Assembly (NCBI RefSeq): GCF_003610235.1
Contig: NZ_RAPR01000001.1
Location: forward strand, 5,952,001-6,016,000
Length of the DNA: 64,000 bases
From: Catellatospora citrea
Lineage (GTDB): Bacteria; Actinomycetota; Actinomycetes; Mycobacteriales; Micromonosporaceae
Reading direction: 5' to 3'
Shown here: positions 1 to 8,956 of the stretch, piece after piece
Layout of the letters: every line of letters starts with the position of its first letter
Numbering within the stretch: position 1 is the stretch's first letter
Notes under the pieces: generated by a model
What the model was told of the DNA's origin: nothing
The model's database searches: none
Seen by the model: only the letters and a program-made list of their open reading frames with translations
Program-made: the position numbers and the translations under genes

Positions 1-853
1 CGGCCAGGGTCTCCAGCAGTGGTTCGGCTCCGCCACGGGCGCCGGTCAGCGGGCCTAGCACGGTGGTGACCAGGTCGGTGATGGCGTCGCGGTCGCGTAA
101 CAGCACCGGGAACACCAGCAGGTCTGCGGCCTGCAGGACGGGCGTGGTGAACCCGAGCCGGTCGGCCAGGTCCAGGGCGTTGCGAGCCTCGTCCAGGGAG
201 GTGGCGAGGCCGGGTAGCCCGCGGTGGGTGCGACCGACCGCGATCTGCCACCTGCCCGCGCCGAGATGGTGCAGCAGGTGGCGGGCGAGCTCGGCGGGCA
301 CACCGCGTAGCCCGCCGGCGACGATGCAGACGAGTTCCTGTTCGCGCAGGCTGGTCAGGGTGTTGGCGGCACCGAAGCGGGCAGCCAGGGCGTCGTCGAT
401 CGCGTGCGCGGCCGGATGACCCAGTCCCGGAGCGCGGGCCACGACGACGGTGTGCTGGCCGGACAGCCGCACGCCGTAGCGCTGGGCGCGTGCGGCGAGC
501 CGGCCCGGGTCGGGGTGCGCGGCGAGCAGATCGTCGATGAAAGTGTCGCGGTCGTGCTCGCTGCGGCTCACCTCGTCGTGCTCGGCCTGGTGGTACCCGT
601 CGACCGCGGCAACGGTCAACCTGCGCAGCGACCGCAACAGCAGGCCGCCGCGGTCGTGCGCGTCCGAAGTCGGCACGAGGTCCCAGCCGGCCTCGGCGGC
701 GTGAAGGAACGCTTCGACGATGTCGGTGACGGTGAGGGACTCGGCGCCGGCGCGGGCCCCGAGCGCTGTCGCCGCCGCCTGGTGGTCGGCCGATGGCTCG
801 CCGGTGAGCAAGCGCCGGCAGCCGTCGTGCAGCCAGGCGGGGGTGTCGGTCAT
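1..853 (-). CDS. PucR-type transcriptional regulator, C-terminus outside the window
   Basis: The reverse complement reads openly from an ATG at 853 through the window edge, giving at least 284 residues that begin MTDTPAWLHDGCRRLL. The middle part (LAARAQRYGVRLSGQHTVV, then a stretch with VGRTHRGLPGLATSLDEA) has the layout of the CdaR GGDEF-like domain of PucR/CdaR regulators. In that family it precedes a C-terminal PucR helix-turn-helix, which would lie beyond base 1. It is encoded just downstream of an ABC exporter (69-nt gap to the permease) on the same strand, so it may be part of that operon. The family call rests on the recognised middle region and gene order; the DNA-binding domain is not visible. 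Confidence 0.7.
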   Translation of the reverse strand, partial: MTDTPAWLHDGCRRLLTGEPSADHQAAATALGARAGAESLTVTDIVEAFLHAAEAGWDLVPTSDAHDRGGLLLRSLRRLTVAAVDGYHQAEHDEVSRSEHDRDTFIDDLLAAHPDPGRLAARAQRYGVRLSGQHTVVVARAPGLGHPAAHAIDDALAARFGAANTLTSLREQELVCIVAGGLRGVPAELARHLLHHLGAGRWQIAVGRTHRGLPGLATSLDEARNALDLADRLGFTTPVLQAADLLVFPVLLRDRDAITDLVTTVLGPLTGARGGAEPLLETLA

Positions 854-921
854 CGTGGTCCTGTCTGGTGGGCGGGGCTGGCGGTGGCCGCAAGCGGGCG
901 GCCACCACCAGCGGCTGCAGG

Positions 922-1687
922 TCAGACGCCGACGTCGCGGCGGTCGAACCAGACGATCCCCGCGACCGCGCTCGCCACGCCGACCGCGGCCAGGGCGATC
1001 AGGTGGCCCGGGTGCCAGCCGGTGTGCAGGGGGTCGGTGCCGATGAAGTAGTGGAACGGCGACAGCCACCGCAGCCACGCCCCGCCGTCGATGAGCCCGG
1101 CCACCCCGCGCAGGATGTAGGTCGCGACGGCCAGCGTCCCGGCGACGGCCAGGGCGGTGCTCCGGCGGCCGGTGGCCGCGCCTACCCCGAACGCGATACC
1201 CGTGAAGCACCAGGCCAGGGCGATGAGCCCGACCGATGCTGCGGCGATGTTGCCCAGTGGCACGTCGATTCCGACAGCCGGGGCCATGAGGGTGACGACC
1301 AGCCATGGGATCGCGGCGATGGCGGTGACGGTGACGCCGGTGGCCGCCAGTCGCTGCGCGGCGAATGCCCGCCGTGACAGCGGGTTGACCATCAGCAGCT
1401 CGATGCCGCCGTCCTCCTCCGGCCGGGGGATGGTGCGGGCGATCAGCAGCAGCCCGCACATGACGACCAGCAGCGGTCCGACGAGGCTGTAGACGGTGGC
1501 CTGCAGGTAGCCGGCGGCAGAGGTCATGTCCTGGATGGACAGAAAGTTCTTCATGCCTTCTGGCAGGGCGTCGTCTTTGAGCTGCGCGGCGCCCTGGAAG
1601 TTGGTGTAGAAGGAGGTGTAGACGGCGGTGAACGCGGTGACTCCGGCGGCCCAGCCGATGATGGCGCGGCGGTCGTCGCGCCAGGTC

Positions 1688-1707
<20 letters not shown>
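922..1707 (-). CDS. ABC-2 type transporter permease
   Basis: This 261-residue hydrophobic protein begins with a cytoplasmic SPLVRKTWRDDRRAI segment and has about six membrane segments, for example near residues 17-32, 68-90, 112-132, 140-165 and 235-252. The PRPEEDGGIELLMVNPLSRRAF stretch before the third segment is typical of ABC-2 exporter permeases. It overlaps the end of the upstream ATPase gene by 20 nt, so the two are almost certainly translated together and form one exporter in the plasma membrane. The substrate is unknown; relatives export drugs, peptides or lipids. Confidence 0.85.
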
Positions 1708-2611
<904 letters not shown>

Positions 2612-2676
2612 GCTCCACAGCATCCGCTGCCTCCGTGGTGGTTCTCCAGGTCTGGACTCGGCCGACATCGGGCCGC

Positions 2677-2703
2677 GGTCGTTGCCGAGGTTCGGCAACG
2701 ACC
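2677..2703 (-). promoter_or_regulatory. Perfect 12-bp inverted repeat between antiporter and ABC genes
   Basis: GGTCGTTGCCGA and its exact complement are separated by three bases. The site lies 15 nt past the antiporter stop and 65 nt before the ABC ATPase start. It could be the antiporter's terminator, although no T tract follows, or an operator for a TetR/PucR-like repressor of the exporter. Confidence 0.55.
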
Positions 2704-2718
2704 GTTCGTCGGCGCTGG

Positions 2719-3693
2719 TCAGGACGTCAGCAGCAGTGGCAGGGTCAGTAGGTACGCGCCGAGCAGCAGCAGCCCGTCAGTGCGGGTCAGGCGCAGCCCA
2801 CGGCGCAGCAGCGCCCAGGCCAGCAGTGCGGTGAAAAGCATCGCGACCAGCAGCGTGGTCCCGGCGCGGGCGGTGTTGTCCATGCCGGCGGCGAATCCGA
2901 TGACGGCACCGCCGGCGAGGCTGTTGAACAGGTTGCTGCCGAACAGGTTCCCGACGACCAGGTCGGTCTCACCGCGGCGCTGTGCCTGGATTGTGGTCAC
3001 CAGTTCGGGCAGCGACGTGCCCAGCGCGACGAGGGTGAACCCGATGATGATCTGTGGAACGCCGAACTGCTCGGCGATCGCCGAAGCGTTGGACACCAGC
3101 AGCTGTGCCCCGGCCAGGACCCCGGCCAGGCCGAGCACGGTACGGACCGGTTCGAACCAGGCCGGTAGCCGCGACGGGGCGGTCACGACGACCGCGCCGC
3201 CTTCGGCTTCGAACTCGGCGACCTCGGCGGCGATCTCCTGGTTGCCGCCGCTGCGGGCCCAGCGCACCAGCGTGTACAGCGCCGCGGCGGTCGCCGCCGT
3301 GAGCGCCAGCGCGGTGACCGGCGACAGCCCGATCCAGGCCAGCACGGCGAACACCGCCACGGAACCGACCGCGAGCGGGACCTCGCGCCGGATCACCGTC
3401 GAGCCGACCGCGAACGGGGTGATCAGTGCGGCGATGCCGAGGATGAGCGTCAGGTTGAGAATGTTCGACCCGACGATGTTGCCCACCGCGATACCGGTGT
3501 CGCCGCGGGCCGCGGCCAGCGCCGAGACGAGGAACTCCGGTGCGCTGGTGCCCAGGCCGATGACGACGACCCCGACGACGACGGGGCTGATACGCAACCG
3601 GGCGGCCAGCCGCGACGAGCCGAGGACCAGGTGGTCGGCGGCGAAGGTCAACAGGATCAAGCCCGCGACACACAGCAGGATCTGAACGAGCAT
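2719..3693 (-). CDS. Calcium/sodium antiporter (CaCA family, YrbG-like)
   Basis: This 324-residue membrane protein of ten or more segments contains the two inverted alpha repeats that define cation/Ca2+ exchangers. The first is GLGTSAPEFLVSALAAA followed by GNIVGSNILN; the second is ALGTSLPELVTT followed by GNLFGSNLFN. The acidic residues in the two xPE motifs are the expected ion ligands. Exchange of Na+ (or H+) for Ca2+ at the plasma membrane is inferred from the family. The ATG at 3693 (MLVQILLCVAGL) starts the first membrane helix; an upstream in-frame extension is not needed. The leader carries a 19-nt block shared with the CBS/NhaD operon, which suggests common ion-responsive control. 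Confidence 0.88.
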   Translation of the reverse strand: MLVQILLCVAGLILLTFAADHLVLGSSRLAARLRISPVVVGVVVIGLGTSAPEFLVSALAAARGDTGIAVGNIVGSNILNLTLILGIAALITPFAVGSTVIRREVPLAVGSVAVFAVLAWIGLSPVTALALTAATAAALYTLVRWARSGGNQEIAAEVAEFEAEGGAVVVTAPSRLPAWFEPVRTVLGLAGVLAGAQLLVSNASAIAEQFGVPQIIIGFTLVALGTSLPELVTTIQAQRRGETDLVVGNLFGSNLFNSLAGGAVIGFAAGMDNTARAGTTLLVAMLFTALLAWALLRRGLRLTRTDGLLLLGAYLLTLPLLLTS

Positions 3694-3730
3694 CGGTGGG
3701 CTCCCGGGGGTGGTCGCGACGAGGGGACTC

Positions 3731-3749
3731 GCCGACCAGACTTCCCGGC
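3731..3749 (-). promoter_or_regulatory. Shared leader block, copy A, candidate cis-acting RNA
   Basis: On the minus strand this reads GCCGGGAAGTCTGGTCGGC and ends 37 nt before the antiporter ATG. The same 19 nt occurs at 7305-7323, 36 nt before the CBS-protein ATG. Upstream flanks also share a GGT-(G/C)-ACGG motif. The terminal GCCG and CGGC can pair. I cannot assign it to a named riboswitch class. Confidence 0.5.
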
Positions 3750-3845
3750 ACACCAGCCGTCACCGTACCCCACGCCCGCCGCTGCCGCGGCCTGCAATCT
3801 TCGAAGCAGCGGCGGACCGGAGCCGCCCTGTCGCCGGCGCGCGTC

Positions 3846-4619
3846 TCACTGGTCGGCGTTGCGCCACCAGGCCGCAGTACCGGCGACACCGGCCGCGCCG
3901 ATCAGTCCGACACCGAGGTAGCCGACCACGCCGATCGGTGCCTGGTCGGGTCCGGCGACCCCGCTGATCAATGACGGCACCGACCAGGCGAACAGGTGCC
4001 CGTAGCCGAGCGCGGCGATGATCTGGGTGCAGAACGTCACCGCGAACATCGCGCCGACCGCGGGCAGGTATCCCCGTCCGGCGGACGCGGCCAGCGCGAA
4101 CGGGGACGCCAGCACGACGCTCAGGGCCGCGATCGCCAGCAGGCGCGCCAGGCTCTGTCCGACGGCCGTAGCCGACCAGCCCGGCAGGCCCAGCGCCGCG
4201 CCGATCAGCAGACCGAGGACGAACAGTTGCACCGTCAGGGCCAGGCACCAGCCGCCGATCACGGTGAACTTCGCCGCGACGATCGCAGTACGTGACGTCG
4301 GTAGCGCGAGCAGGTCCTTGGCGGTGCGGTCGCTGAACTCCCGGCCGAACACCCAGATCACGATCGTGCCGAAGATGAGCAGACCACCGACGGCGGTGAT
4401 CTGCGCTAGCAGGGCCAGGAACCCGGGCCAGTCCGCGTCGGCGGTGGCCAGTTGCGCCTTGGCGCCCAGCAGCCCCAGCGACCTTGCCCGGGCCGGGTCC
4501 TGCCAGATGTACATGAAAAGCCCGCCCACCGCGGCAGCGACGGTGAACGCCAGGGCGGTCAGCCACGGCATCTTGGAGCGGCGGACCTTGAGCAGCTCGG
4601 CCCAGATCGCGGCGGTCAT
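3846..4619 (-). CDS. ABC-2 type transporter permease
   Basis: This 257-residue protein begins MTAAIWAELLKVRRSKMPW, the usual amphipathic entry of ABC-2 permeases such as those of lantibiotic-immunity and bacitracin-type exporters. About six membrane segments follow, with a cytoplasmic GREFSDRTAKDLLALPTSR stretch typical of the family. Its start overlaps the stop of the ATPase gene by 4 nt (ATGA), so the pair is translationally coupled. Substrate is unknown; self-immunity or drug export are the usual roles. Confidence 0.85.
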   Translation of the reverse strand: MTAAIWAELLKVRRSKMPWLTALAFTVAAAVGGLFMYIWQDPARARSLGLLGAKAQLATADADWPGFLALLAQITAVGGLLIFGTIVIWVFGREFSDRTAKDLLALPTSRTAIVAAKFTVIGGWCLALTVQLFVLGLLIGAALGLPGWSATAVGQSLARLLAIAALSVVLASPFALAASAGRGYLPAVGAMFAVTFCTQIIAALGYGHLFAWSVPSLISGVAGPDQAPIGVVGYLGVGLIGAAGVAGTAAWWRNADQ

Positions 4620-5527
4620 GTCGTCTCCTGCCCGGTCAGGCGTAGGAAGTAGGTCTCCAGATCCTCGTGCTCCACCACCAGGCGGGTCGGCGGGCAGCCC
4701 GCCGACACCAGCGCGGTGGCGACGGCGTCGGGGTGGTCGACGGCGTCCGGGTCGGACAGCAGCAGCCGGTCGCTGACCAGCGTGGGCAGATGCCCGGCCG
4801 CGCGCAGGGCGGTCGCGGCGGCGTCGAGGTCGCGGGCGGCGACGGTCAGGGTGCGGCGCTGCTCGGCGGCCAGCTGGTCGGCGTCGAGTTCGCGCAGCAG
4901 GCGGCCGTCATGGAGGATCCCGATCCGGTCGGCGAGCCGGGCGACCTCTGCCAGCAGGTGACTGGACAGCAAGATCGTGGTGCCGGTGGTGGCGAGTTCG
5001 CGAAGCAGGCCGCGGATCTCGACGACCCCGGCGGGGTCCAGGCCGTTGGCGGGTTCGTCGAGGATCAGCAGCCGAGGCCGGTGCAGCAGCGCCTTGGCCA
5101 GGCCCAGGCGTTGGGCGTTGCCCAGCGACAGCTTTCCCGCCCGCCGGTCGGCATAGGGGGCCAGGCCCAGGCGGTCGATGACATCGTCGACCAGGCCCGT
5201 TCCGGGTAGGCGCCGTAGCCGGGCAATCAGTCGCAGGTTGTCGCGGACGGTGAGGTCGGGGTACGCCGAAGGGGTCTCGACCAGGTAGCCGACTTCGGCC
5301 CACAGGTCGTGGCCGGTCGTTGCCACCGGACGGCCGAGCACGGTGACGATCCCGGCGGTGGGTTTGACCATGCCCAGCAGCACCCTGATGGTCGTGGTCT
5401 TGCCCGCGCCGTTGAGGCCGAGCAGGGCGTAGATCTCCCCGGGCCGTACCCGCAGGGCCAGGTCGTCGACGGCGACGACCTGCCCGTAGCGTTTGGTTAG
5501 CCCGGTGGTGGTGACGGCGCCATCCAT
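4616..5527 (-). CDS. ABC transporter ATP-binding protein
   Basis: This 303-residue ATPase has Walker A GLNGAGKTT, signature LSLGNAQRL and Walker B LLILDEPANGLDP. An RLVVEHEDLETYFLRLT tail is typical of bacitracin/lantibiotic-type exporter ATPases. The start at ATG 5527 (MDGAVTTTGLTKRYGQ) places the first beta strand at residue 5; the much longer upstream frame is arginine-rich and overlaps the antiporter gene, so I reject it. It follows the NhaD/ArsB-like gene by 17 nt and overlaps the permease gene by 4 nt, so all four minus-strand genes from 7268 to 3846 could be one transcript. Confidence 0.9.
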   Translation of the reverse strand: MDGAVTTTGLTKRYGQVVAVDDLALRVRPGEIYALLGLNGAGKTTTIRVLLGMVKPTAGIVTVLGRPVATTGHDLWAEVGYLVETPSAYPDLTVRDNLRLIARLRRLPGTGLVDDVIDRLGLAPYADRRAGKLSLGNAQRLGLAKALLHRPRLLILDEPANGLDPAGVVEIRGLLRELATTGTTILLSSHLLAEVARLADRIGILHDGRLLRELDADQLAAEQRRTLTVAARDLDAAATALRAAGHLPTLVSDRLLLSDPDAVDHPDAVATALVSAGCPPTRLVVEHEDLETYFLRLTGQETT

Positions 5528-5544
5528 GGCGCCACCTCCTGAAG

Positions 5545-6831
5545 TCAGAAGAACCGCAGATAGAGGTACGGCACGCAGATCGCGACCGTGATCACGGTGA
5601 CGATCAGGCCGTACTTGGTGAACTCCCAGAAGGAGATCTTCTTGCCGGCGCGTTCGGCGATGCCGAGCACGACGACGTTCGCCGACGCGCCGATGGCGGT
5701 GGCGTTGCCGCCCAGGTCCGCGCCCAGCGCCAGGGCCCACCACAGCACGTTGCCTTGCGGGGTGCCGTCGGCTTTGACCAGGTCGGCGACGATCGGGCTC
5801 ATCGTGGCCACGTACGGGATGTTGTCCACGACCGCCGACAGCAGTGCCGAGGCCCACAGCAGCAACAGGGTCGCGCCCCACAGGTTGCCCTCCACGGCTT
5901 CGGTCGCCGCATGTGACAGTTGCGCGATGACACCGGTGTTGACCAGCGCGCCGACCATGATGAACAGCCCGGCGAAGAAGATCAGGGTGTGCCACTCGAC
6001 GTCCTTGGCGATCTCGTCCGGATCAAGCCGTGAGGCGGCCAGCAGCATGAGCCCGCCGACGATCGCGACGACGGACGGCTCCAGGTGCAGGACCGAGTGC
6101 AGCACGAACGCGGCCAGGACCAGGCTCAGGAACACCAGGCTGATCGCGAGCAGCCGCGGGCTGCGGATCGCGTCGCGCTCGCGCATCGCCATCACTGAGG
6201 CGATCTTCGCGTTGTCGCTGCGGAACGCGTCCCGGAACAGCCACCGGCACAGGCCGAGGAACACGACCAGCAGGATCGCCACGATCGGCGCGAGGACGTT
6301 CAGGAAGTCGTTGAAGGTCAGCCCGGACTTGCTGGCGATGATGATGTTCGGCGGGTCCCCGATGAGGGTCGCGGTGCCGCCGATGTTGGACGCCATCACT
6401 TCGGCGATCAGGAACGGCGCCGCGGGCAGCCCGAGCCGGTCGCAGACGAACAGCGTCACCGGCGCGACCAGCAGCACGGTGGTCACGTTGTCCAGGCCGG
6501 CGGAGGCGACCGCGGTGATGAGCACGAGGATGACCATGACCGGGTACGGGCGGCCGCGGGCGCGTTTGACCGCCCAGATCGCCAGATACTCGAACAGCCC
6601 CGTGCGGCGCAGCACCGCCACGATCAGCATCATGCCGATGAGCAGCATGATGACGTTCCAGTCGATGCCCGCCTCTTCGGAGAAGAACGCGTGCTCGGCA
6701 TCGGTCGCACCGATCAGCAGCATCGCCACCGCACCGCCCAGCGCCGCGGTGACCCGGTGCACCCACTCGGTCGCGATGAACACGTACGCCACGGCGAAGA
6801 CCGCCACCGCCAGCCACGCCTGCGTACTCAC
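5545..6831 (-). CDS. NhaD/ArsB-type ion transporter (IT superfamily)
   Basis: This 428-residue, roughly 11-12-segment membrane protein matches the IT superfamily layout. It shows GLDNVTTVLLVAPVTLF in the first half, GGTATLIGDPPNIIIA as the first re-entrant signature, and SAVVDNIPYVATMSP in the second repeat. Families with this pattern include NhaD Na+/H+ antiporters and ArsB arsenite pumps; I cannot choose between them from sequence. No arsenate reductase or ArsR is nearby, and its CBS-domain partner and shared leader with a Na+/Ca2+ antiporter favour cation homeostasis. Its start overlaps the CBS gene stop by 4 nt. Confidence 0.85.
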   Translation of the reverse strand: MSTQAWLAVAVFAVAYVFIATEWVHRVTAALGGAVAMLLIGATDAEHAFFSEEAGIDWNVIMLLIGMMLIVAVLRRTGLFEYLAIWAVKRARGRPYPVMVILVLITAVASAGLDNVTTVLLVAPVTLFVCDRLGLPAAPFLIAEVMASNIGGTATLIGDPPNIIIASKSGLTFNDFLNVLAPIVAILLVVFLGLCRWLFRDAFRSDNAKIASVMAMRERDAIRSPRLLAISLVFLSLVLAAFVLHSVLHLEPSVVAIVGGLMLLAASRLDPDEIAKDVEWHTLIFFAGLFIMVGALVNTGVIAQLSHAATEAVEGNLWGATLLLLWASALLSAVVDNIPYVATMSPIVADLVKADGTPQGNVLWWALALGADLGGNATAIGASANVVVLGIAERAGKKISFWEFTKYGLIVTVITVAICVPYLYLRFF

Positions 6832-7268
6832 GACGGCATCACCCGGTCCAGCAGCCCGTGCAGGGTGACCACGCCCTCGAAGACGCCGTCGACGACCGCG
6901 ACCAGCGGGCTGCGGGTCCGGGCCATCAACGCCGCGATCTCCAGCGCGGTCGCCTGCGGCGACACCACCGGCAGCTCGTGCGGCTGCGGGGGCAGCAGCT
7001 CGCGGACCGTCCGGTCACCGAGCTCGCGGATGAACACGTCGGCCGCTGCTTCGTCGATCAGCCGGGTCAGGTTCGGGTCGTCCTGGCAGTAGATCGGCAC
7101 AGCCAGGCGCAGCACCTGGGTGCCGGGCAGGACAGCGAACGGCGCACCGCGGTCGTCGACGACGACCAGGCCGGGCAGGTCGGCGTCAGCCAGGAGCCGG
7201 GCCGCCTCGATCGCAGGGGTGGCGAGGGTGACGGTCGGGTAGGGCACGAGAAGGTCGGATGCGCGCAT
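6828..7268 (-). CDS. CBS-domain protein, likely regulatory partner of the transporter
   Basis: This 146-residue soluble protein has two CBS-like modules: ASDLLVPYPTVTLATPAIEAARLL..LPGLVVVDDRGAP, and VVSPQATALEIAALM..RSPLVAVVDGVFEGVVTLHGLLD. CBS pairs bind adenine nucleotides and commonly gate transporters. The ATG at 7268 (MRASDLLVPYPTV) is preferred over the GTG at 7301 because it keeps the distance from the shared leader block (36 nt) equal to that of the antiporter gene (37 nt). The gene is translationally coupled to the downstream transporter by a 4-nt overlap, which suggests it regulates that protein. Confidence 0.8.
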   Translation of the reverse strand: MRASDLLVPYPTVTLATPAIEAARLLADADLPGLVVVDDRGAPFAVLPGTQVLRLAVPIYCQDDPNLTRLIDEAAADVFIRELGDRTVRELLPPQPHELPVVSPQATALEIAALMARTRSPLVAVVDGVFEGVVTLHGLLDRVMPS

Positions 7269-7304
7269 CAGGGCTGTCCGTTTCTGGTCGTCGGTGAACA
7301 CGAT

Positions 7305-7323
7305 GCCGACCAGACTTCCCGGC
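7305..7323 (-). promoter_or_regulatory. Shared leader block, copy B, candidate cis-acting RNA
   Basis: This is identical over 19 nt to the block at 3731-3749, on the same strand and at nearly the same distance from an ion-transport gene start. Bases between block and ATG are not similar, so the match is not a simple duplication of the whole leader. Confidence 0.5.
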
Positions 7324-7515
7324 GCTCCACCGTGACCCTATCCGACCTTCGTCCTGGGCCCAAAGATGCGCTGGGGCGACGGGTTTGGTCGCCTCAGCCT
7401 CGCTGCGGCCGATTCGTCATGACCGCAACACGATGAGGACCGCTGTAGGCGCGCATGACGAAGTGGCGCTCGCACGCGGCAGTCGCGGATGCGCCACTCC
7501 TGATCATGTCTGGGT

Positions 7516-7553
7516 TTGCATCCTGTACCCGGGTACAGGCTTACCTTGAGGTC
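7516..7553 (+). promoter_or_regulatory. MerR-type promoter and operator
   Basis: A -35 element TTGCAT (7516-7521) and a -10 element TTACCT (7541-7546) are separated by 19 bp. That is the over-long spacing typical of MerR-activated promoters. The spacer holds the perfect 18-bp dyad CCTGTACCCGGGTACAGG at 7522-7539. Transcription should start about seven bases after the -10, at or one base before the ATG at 7554, which predicts a leaderless mRNA. The MerR gene is second in the operon, so autoregulation is expected. Confidence 0.85.
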
Positions 7554-7904
7554 ATGACCGAATCGACTCCTGGTCTGGCGTGGGTGGCGCAGGCGTGCAC
7601 CCTGCCGACCGCGCATCAGCCGCTGCGCCTTGCCGAGTTCGACGCCCTGTTCGCTACCGAGGTGCGCACCGCCGAACGCGTCGACGACACGCACCTGCGG
7701 CTGACCATGACCGGCGGCCCCGGCCTCGAAGCGAGCGTCCGCGACCTGGCCGCCCGGGAAAGCGCCTGCTGCTCGTTCTTCACCTTCGCCGTCAGCGCCA
7801 ACGGGTCGGGGCAGGTGACCTTCGACATCAAGGTCCCGCCGGCAAGCACCGACGTTCTCGCCGCTCTGGCCGAACGGGCTGACACTGTGCGCGGCCGACG
7901 GTGA
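7554..7904 (+). CDS. Small Cys-Cys protein of a mer-type operon
   Basis: This 116-residue soluble protein begins MTESTPGLAWVAQACTLPT and contains the thiol motif ARESACCSFFTF near residue 75. Proteins of this type sit next to MerR genes in actinobacterial and proteobacterial mer-like operons; the vicinal cysteines plausibly bind a soft metal. The start is fixed by the predicted leaderless promoter. Its stop overlaps the MerR start by one base. The biochemical role is not established; metal binding is inference from cysteines and context. Confidence 0.65.
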   Translation: MTESTPGLAWVAQACTLPTAHQPLRLAEFDALFATEVRTAERVDDTHLRLTMTGGPGLEASVRDLAARESACCSFFTFAVSANGSGQVTFDIKVPPASTDVLAALAERADTVRGRR

Positions 7905-8335
7905 TGCCGGGCCTGCGCAGCGGGGAACTGGCCGAGGCGGCCGGGGTGAACCCGCAGACCCTGCGCTACTACGAGCGCCGCGGACTGCTGGCCGAACCGG
8001 CCCGCAGCCCCGGCGGGCACCGGCTCTACCCGCCCGAGGCCCTGACCCTGCTGCAGGTGATCAAAGCGGCGCAGCGGCTCGGGTTCACCCTCGATGAGGT
8101 CGCCGAACTCGTCGACCTGGGCACTCACCGCCACGGCCGCCGACCCGACACCAGCCTGCAGAAACGCGCCGCCGCCAAGCTCGTCGAGATCGAGACGAAG
8201 ATCGCCGACTTGCAAGCCATCGCCGCAAGCCTGCGCACCGCCCTGGACGCCGGCTGCGAAGACCTGACTACCTGTGCCACCACTGACTGCTGTCCCATCT
8301 CGCTCGCCGGATTCGACCACGGAGACAAGAGATGA
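7904..8335 (+). CDS. MerR-family metal-responsive regulator
   Basis: This 143-residue protein has an N-terminal MerR winged helix (RSGELAEAAGVNPQTLRYYERRGLL, then GGHRLYPPEAL), a long dimerisation helix, and a cysteine-rich C-terminal loop GCEDLTTCATTDCCPIS. That places it with Hg(II)/Zn/Cd sensors of the MerR/ZntR type. It should bind the dyad at 7522-7539 and untwist the 19-bp spacer on metal binding. The ATG at 7904 overlaps the upstream stop (TGATG), and its own stop overlaps the next ATG (ATGA), so the three genes are tightly coupled. Confidence 0.88.
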   Translation: MPGLRSGELAEAAGVNPQTLRYYERRGLLAEPARSPGGHRLYPPEALTLLQVIKAAQRLGFTLDEVAELVDLGTHRHGRRPDTSLQKRAAAKLVEIETKIADLQAIAASLRTALDAGCEDLTTCATTDCCPISLAGFDHGDKR

Positions 8336-8598
8336 CCAATAGACTGCGCCGGGTCCTGCCCGGCGGCCTCGGCGGGCTGACCGGCCTGGCATGTGCCGTG
8401 TGCTGCGCCATCCCGCTACTGCTGGCCGCGGGCATCCTCGGCGGAGCCGGCTGGGCCGCGCTCGGACAGATCATGCCCGGCATCGCCCTCGTGCTGGCCG
8501 CACTTACCGCACTGGCCTGGTGGTGGTCTACCCGGCGGCGCACCGCCCACGCCGGCGGATGCACCGGCGGTTCCTGCTCCTGCTCGCAGCCGTCGTGA
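8332..8598 (+). CDS. MerT-like small membrane metal transporter
   Basis: This 88-residue protein has two membrane segments. The first contains the paired-cysteine motif CAVCCAIPLLL, the hallmark of mercuric transport proteins. The second is followed by a basic WWSTRRR turn and a thiol-rich tail, GGCTGGSCSCS. MerT normally has three segments and hands Hg2+ from periplasmic MerP to MerA; this short version resembles MerF/MerH-type transporters. No MerA or MerP is encoded here, so the ion and its fate are uncertain. Confidence 0.7.
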   Translation: MTNRLRRVLPGGLGGLTGLACAVCCAIPLLLAAGILGGAGWAALGQIMPGIALVLAALTALAWWWSTRRRTAHAGGCTGGSCSCSQPS

Positions 8599-8617
8599 AG
8601 ACCGATAGGCTGCGCGA

Positions 8618-8956
8618 GTGCTGATTGCCCGCTCGGTCATCTTGTTCGCTCTGGCGGCCCTGTTGGAGATCGGCGGGGCGTGGCTGATCTGGCAGGGCTG
8701 GCGCGAGCACCGCGGCCTGTGGTGGATCGCGGCCGGTGTCATCGCGCTGGGCGGGTACGGGTTCGTGGCCACGTTCCAGTCGGATGCGAACTTCGGCCGG
8801 ATCCTGGCCGCCTACGGCGGAGTGTTCGTCGCCGGGTCCCTGGCTTGGGGCATGGTCGTGGACAAGTTCCGGCCCGACCGCTACGACGTAATCGGAGCCG
8901 TCATCTGCCTGGCCGGCGTCGTAATGATCATGTACGCGCCGCGCGGTGCCCAGTGA
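8618..8956 (+). CDS. YnfA-family (UPF0060) four-helix membrane protein
   Basis: This 112-residue protein with four membrane helices contains [52 protein letters not shown] and a final helix ending VMIMYAPRG. These match the YnfA/UPF0060 family, small exporters related to the SMR superfamily. It starts with GTG at 8618, 19 nt after the MerT-like gene, and is probably the last gene of the metal-response operon. Substrate is not known for the family in actinomycetes. Confidence 0.8.
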   Translation: MLIARSVILFALAALLEIGGAWLIWQGWREHRGLWWIAAGVIALGGYGFVATFQSDANFGRILAAYGGVFVAGSLAWGMVVDKFRPDRYDVIGAVICLAGVVMIMYAPRGAQ

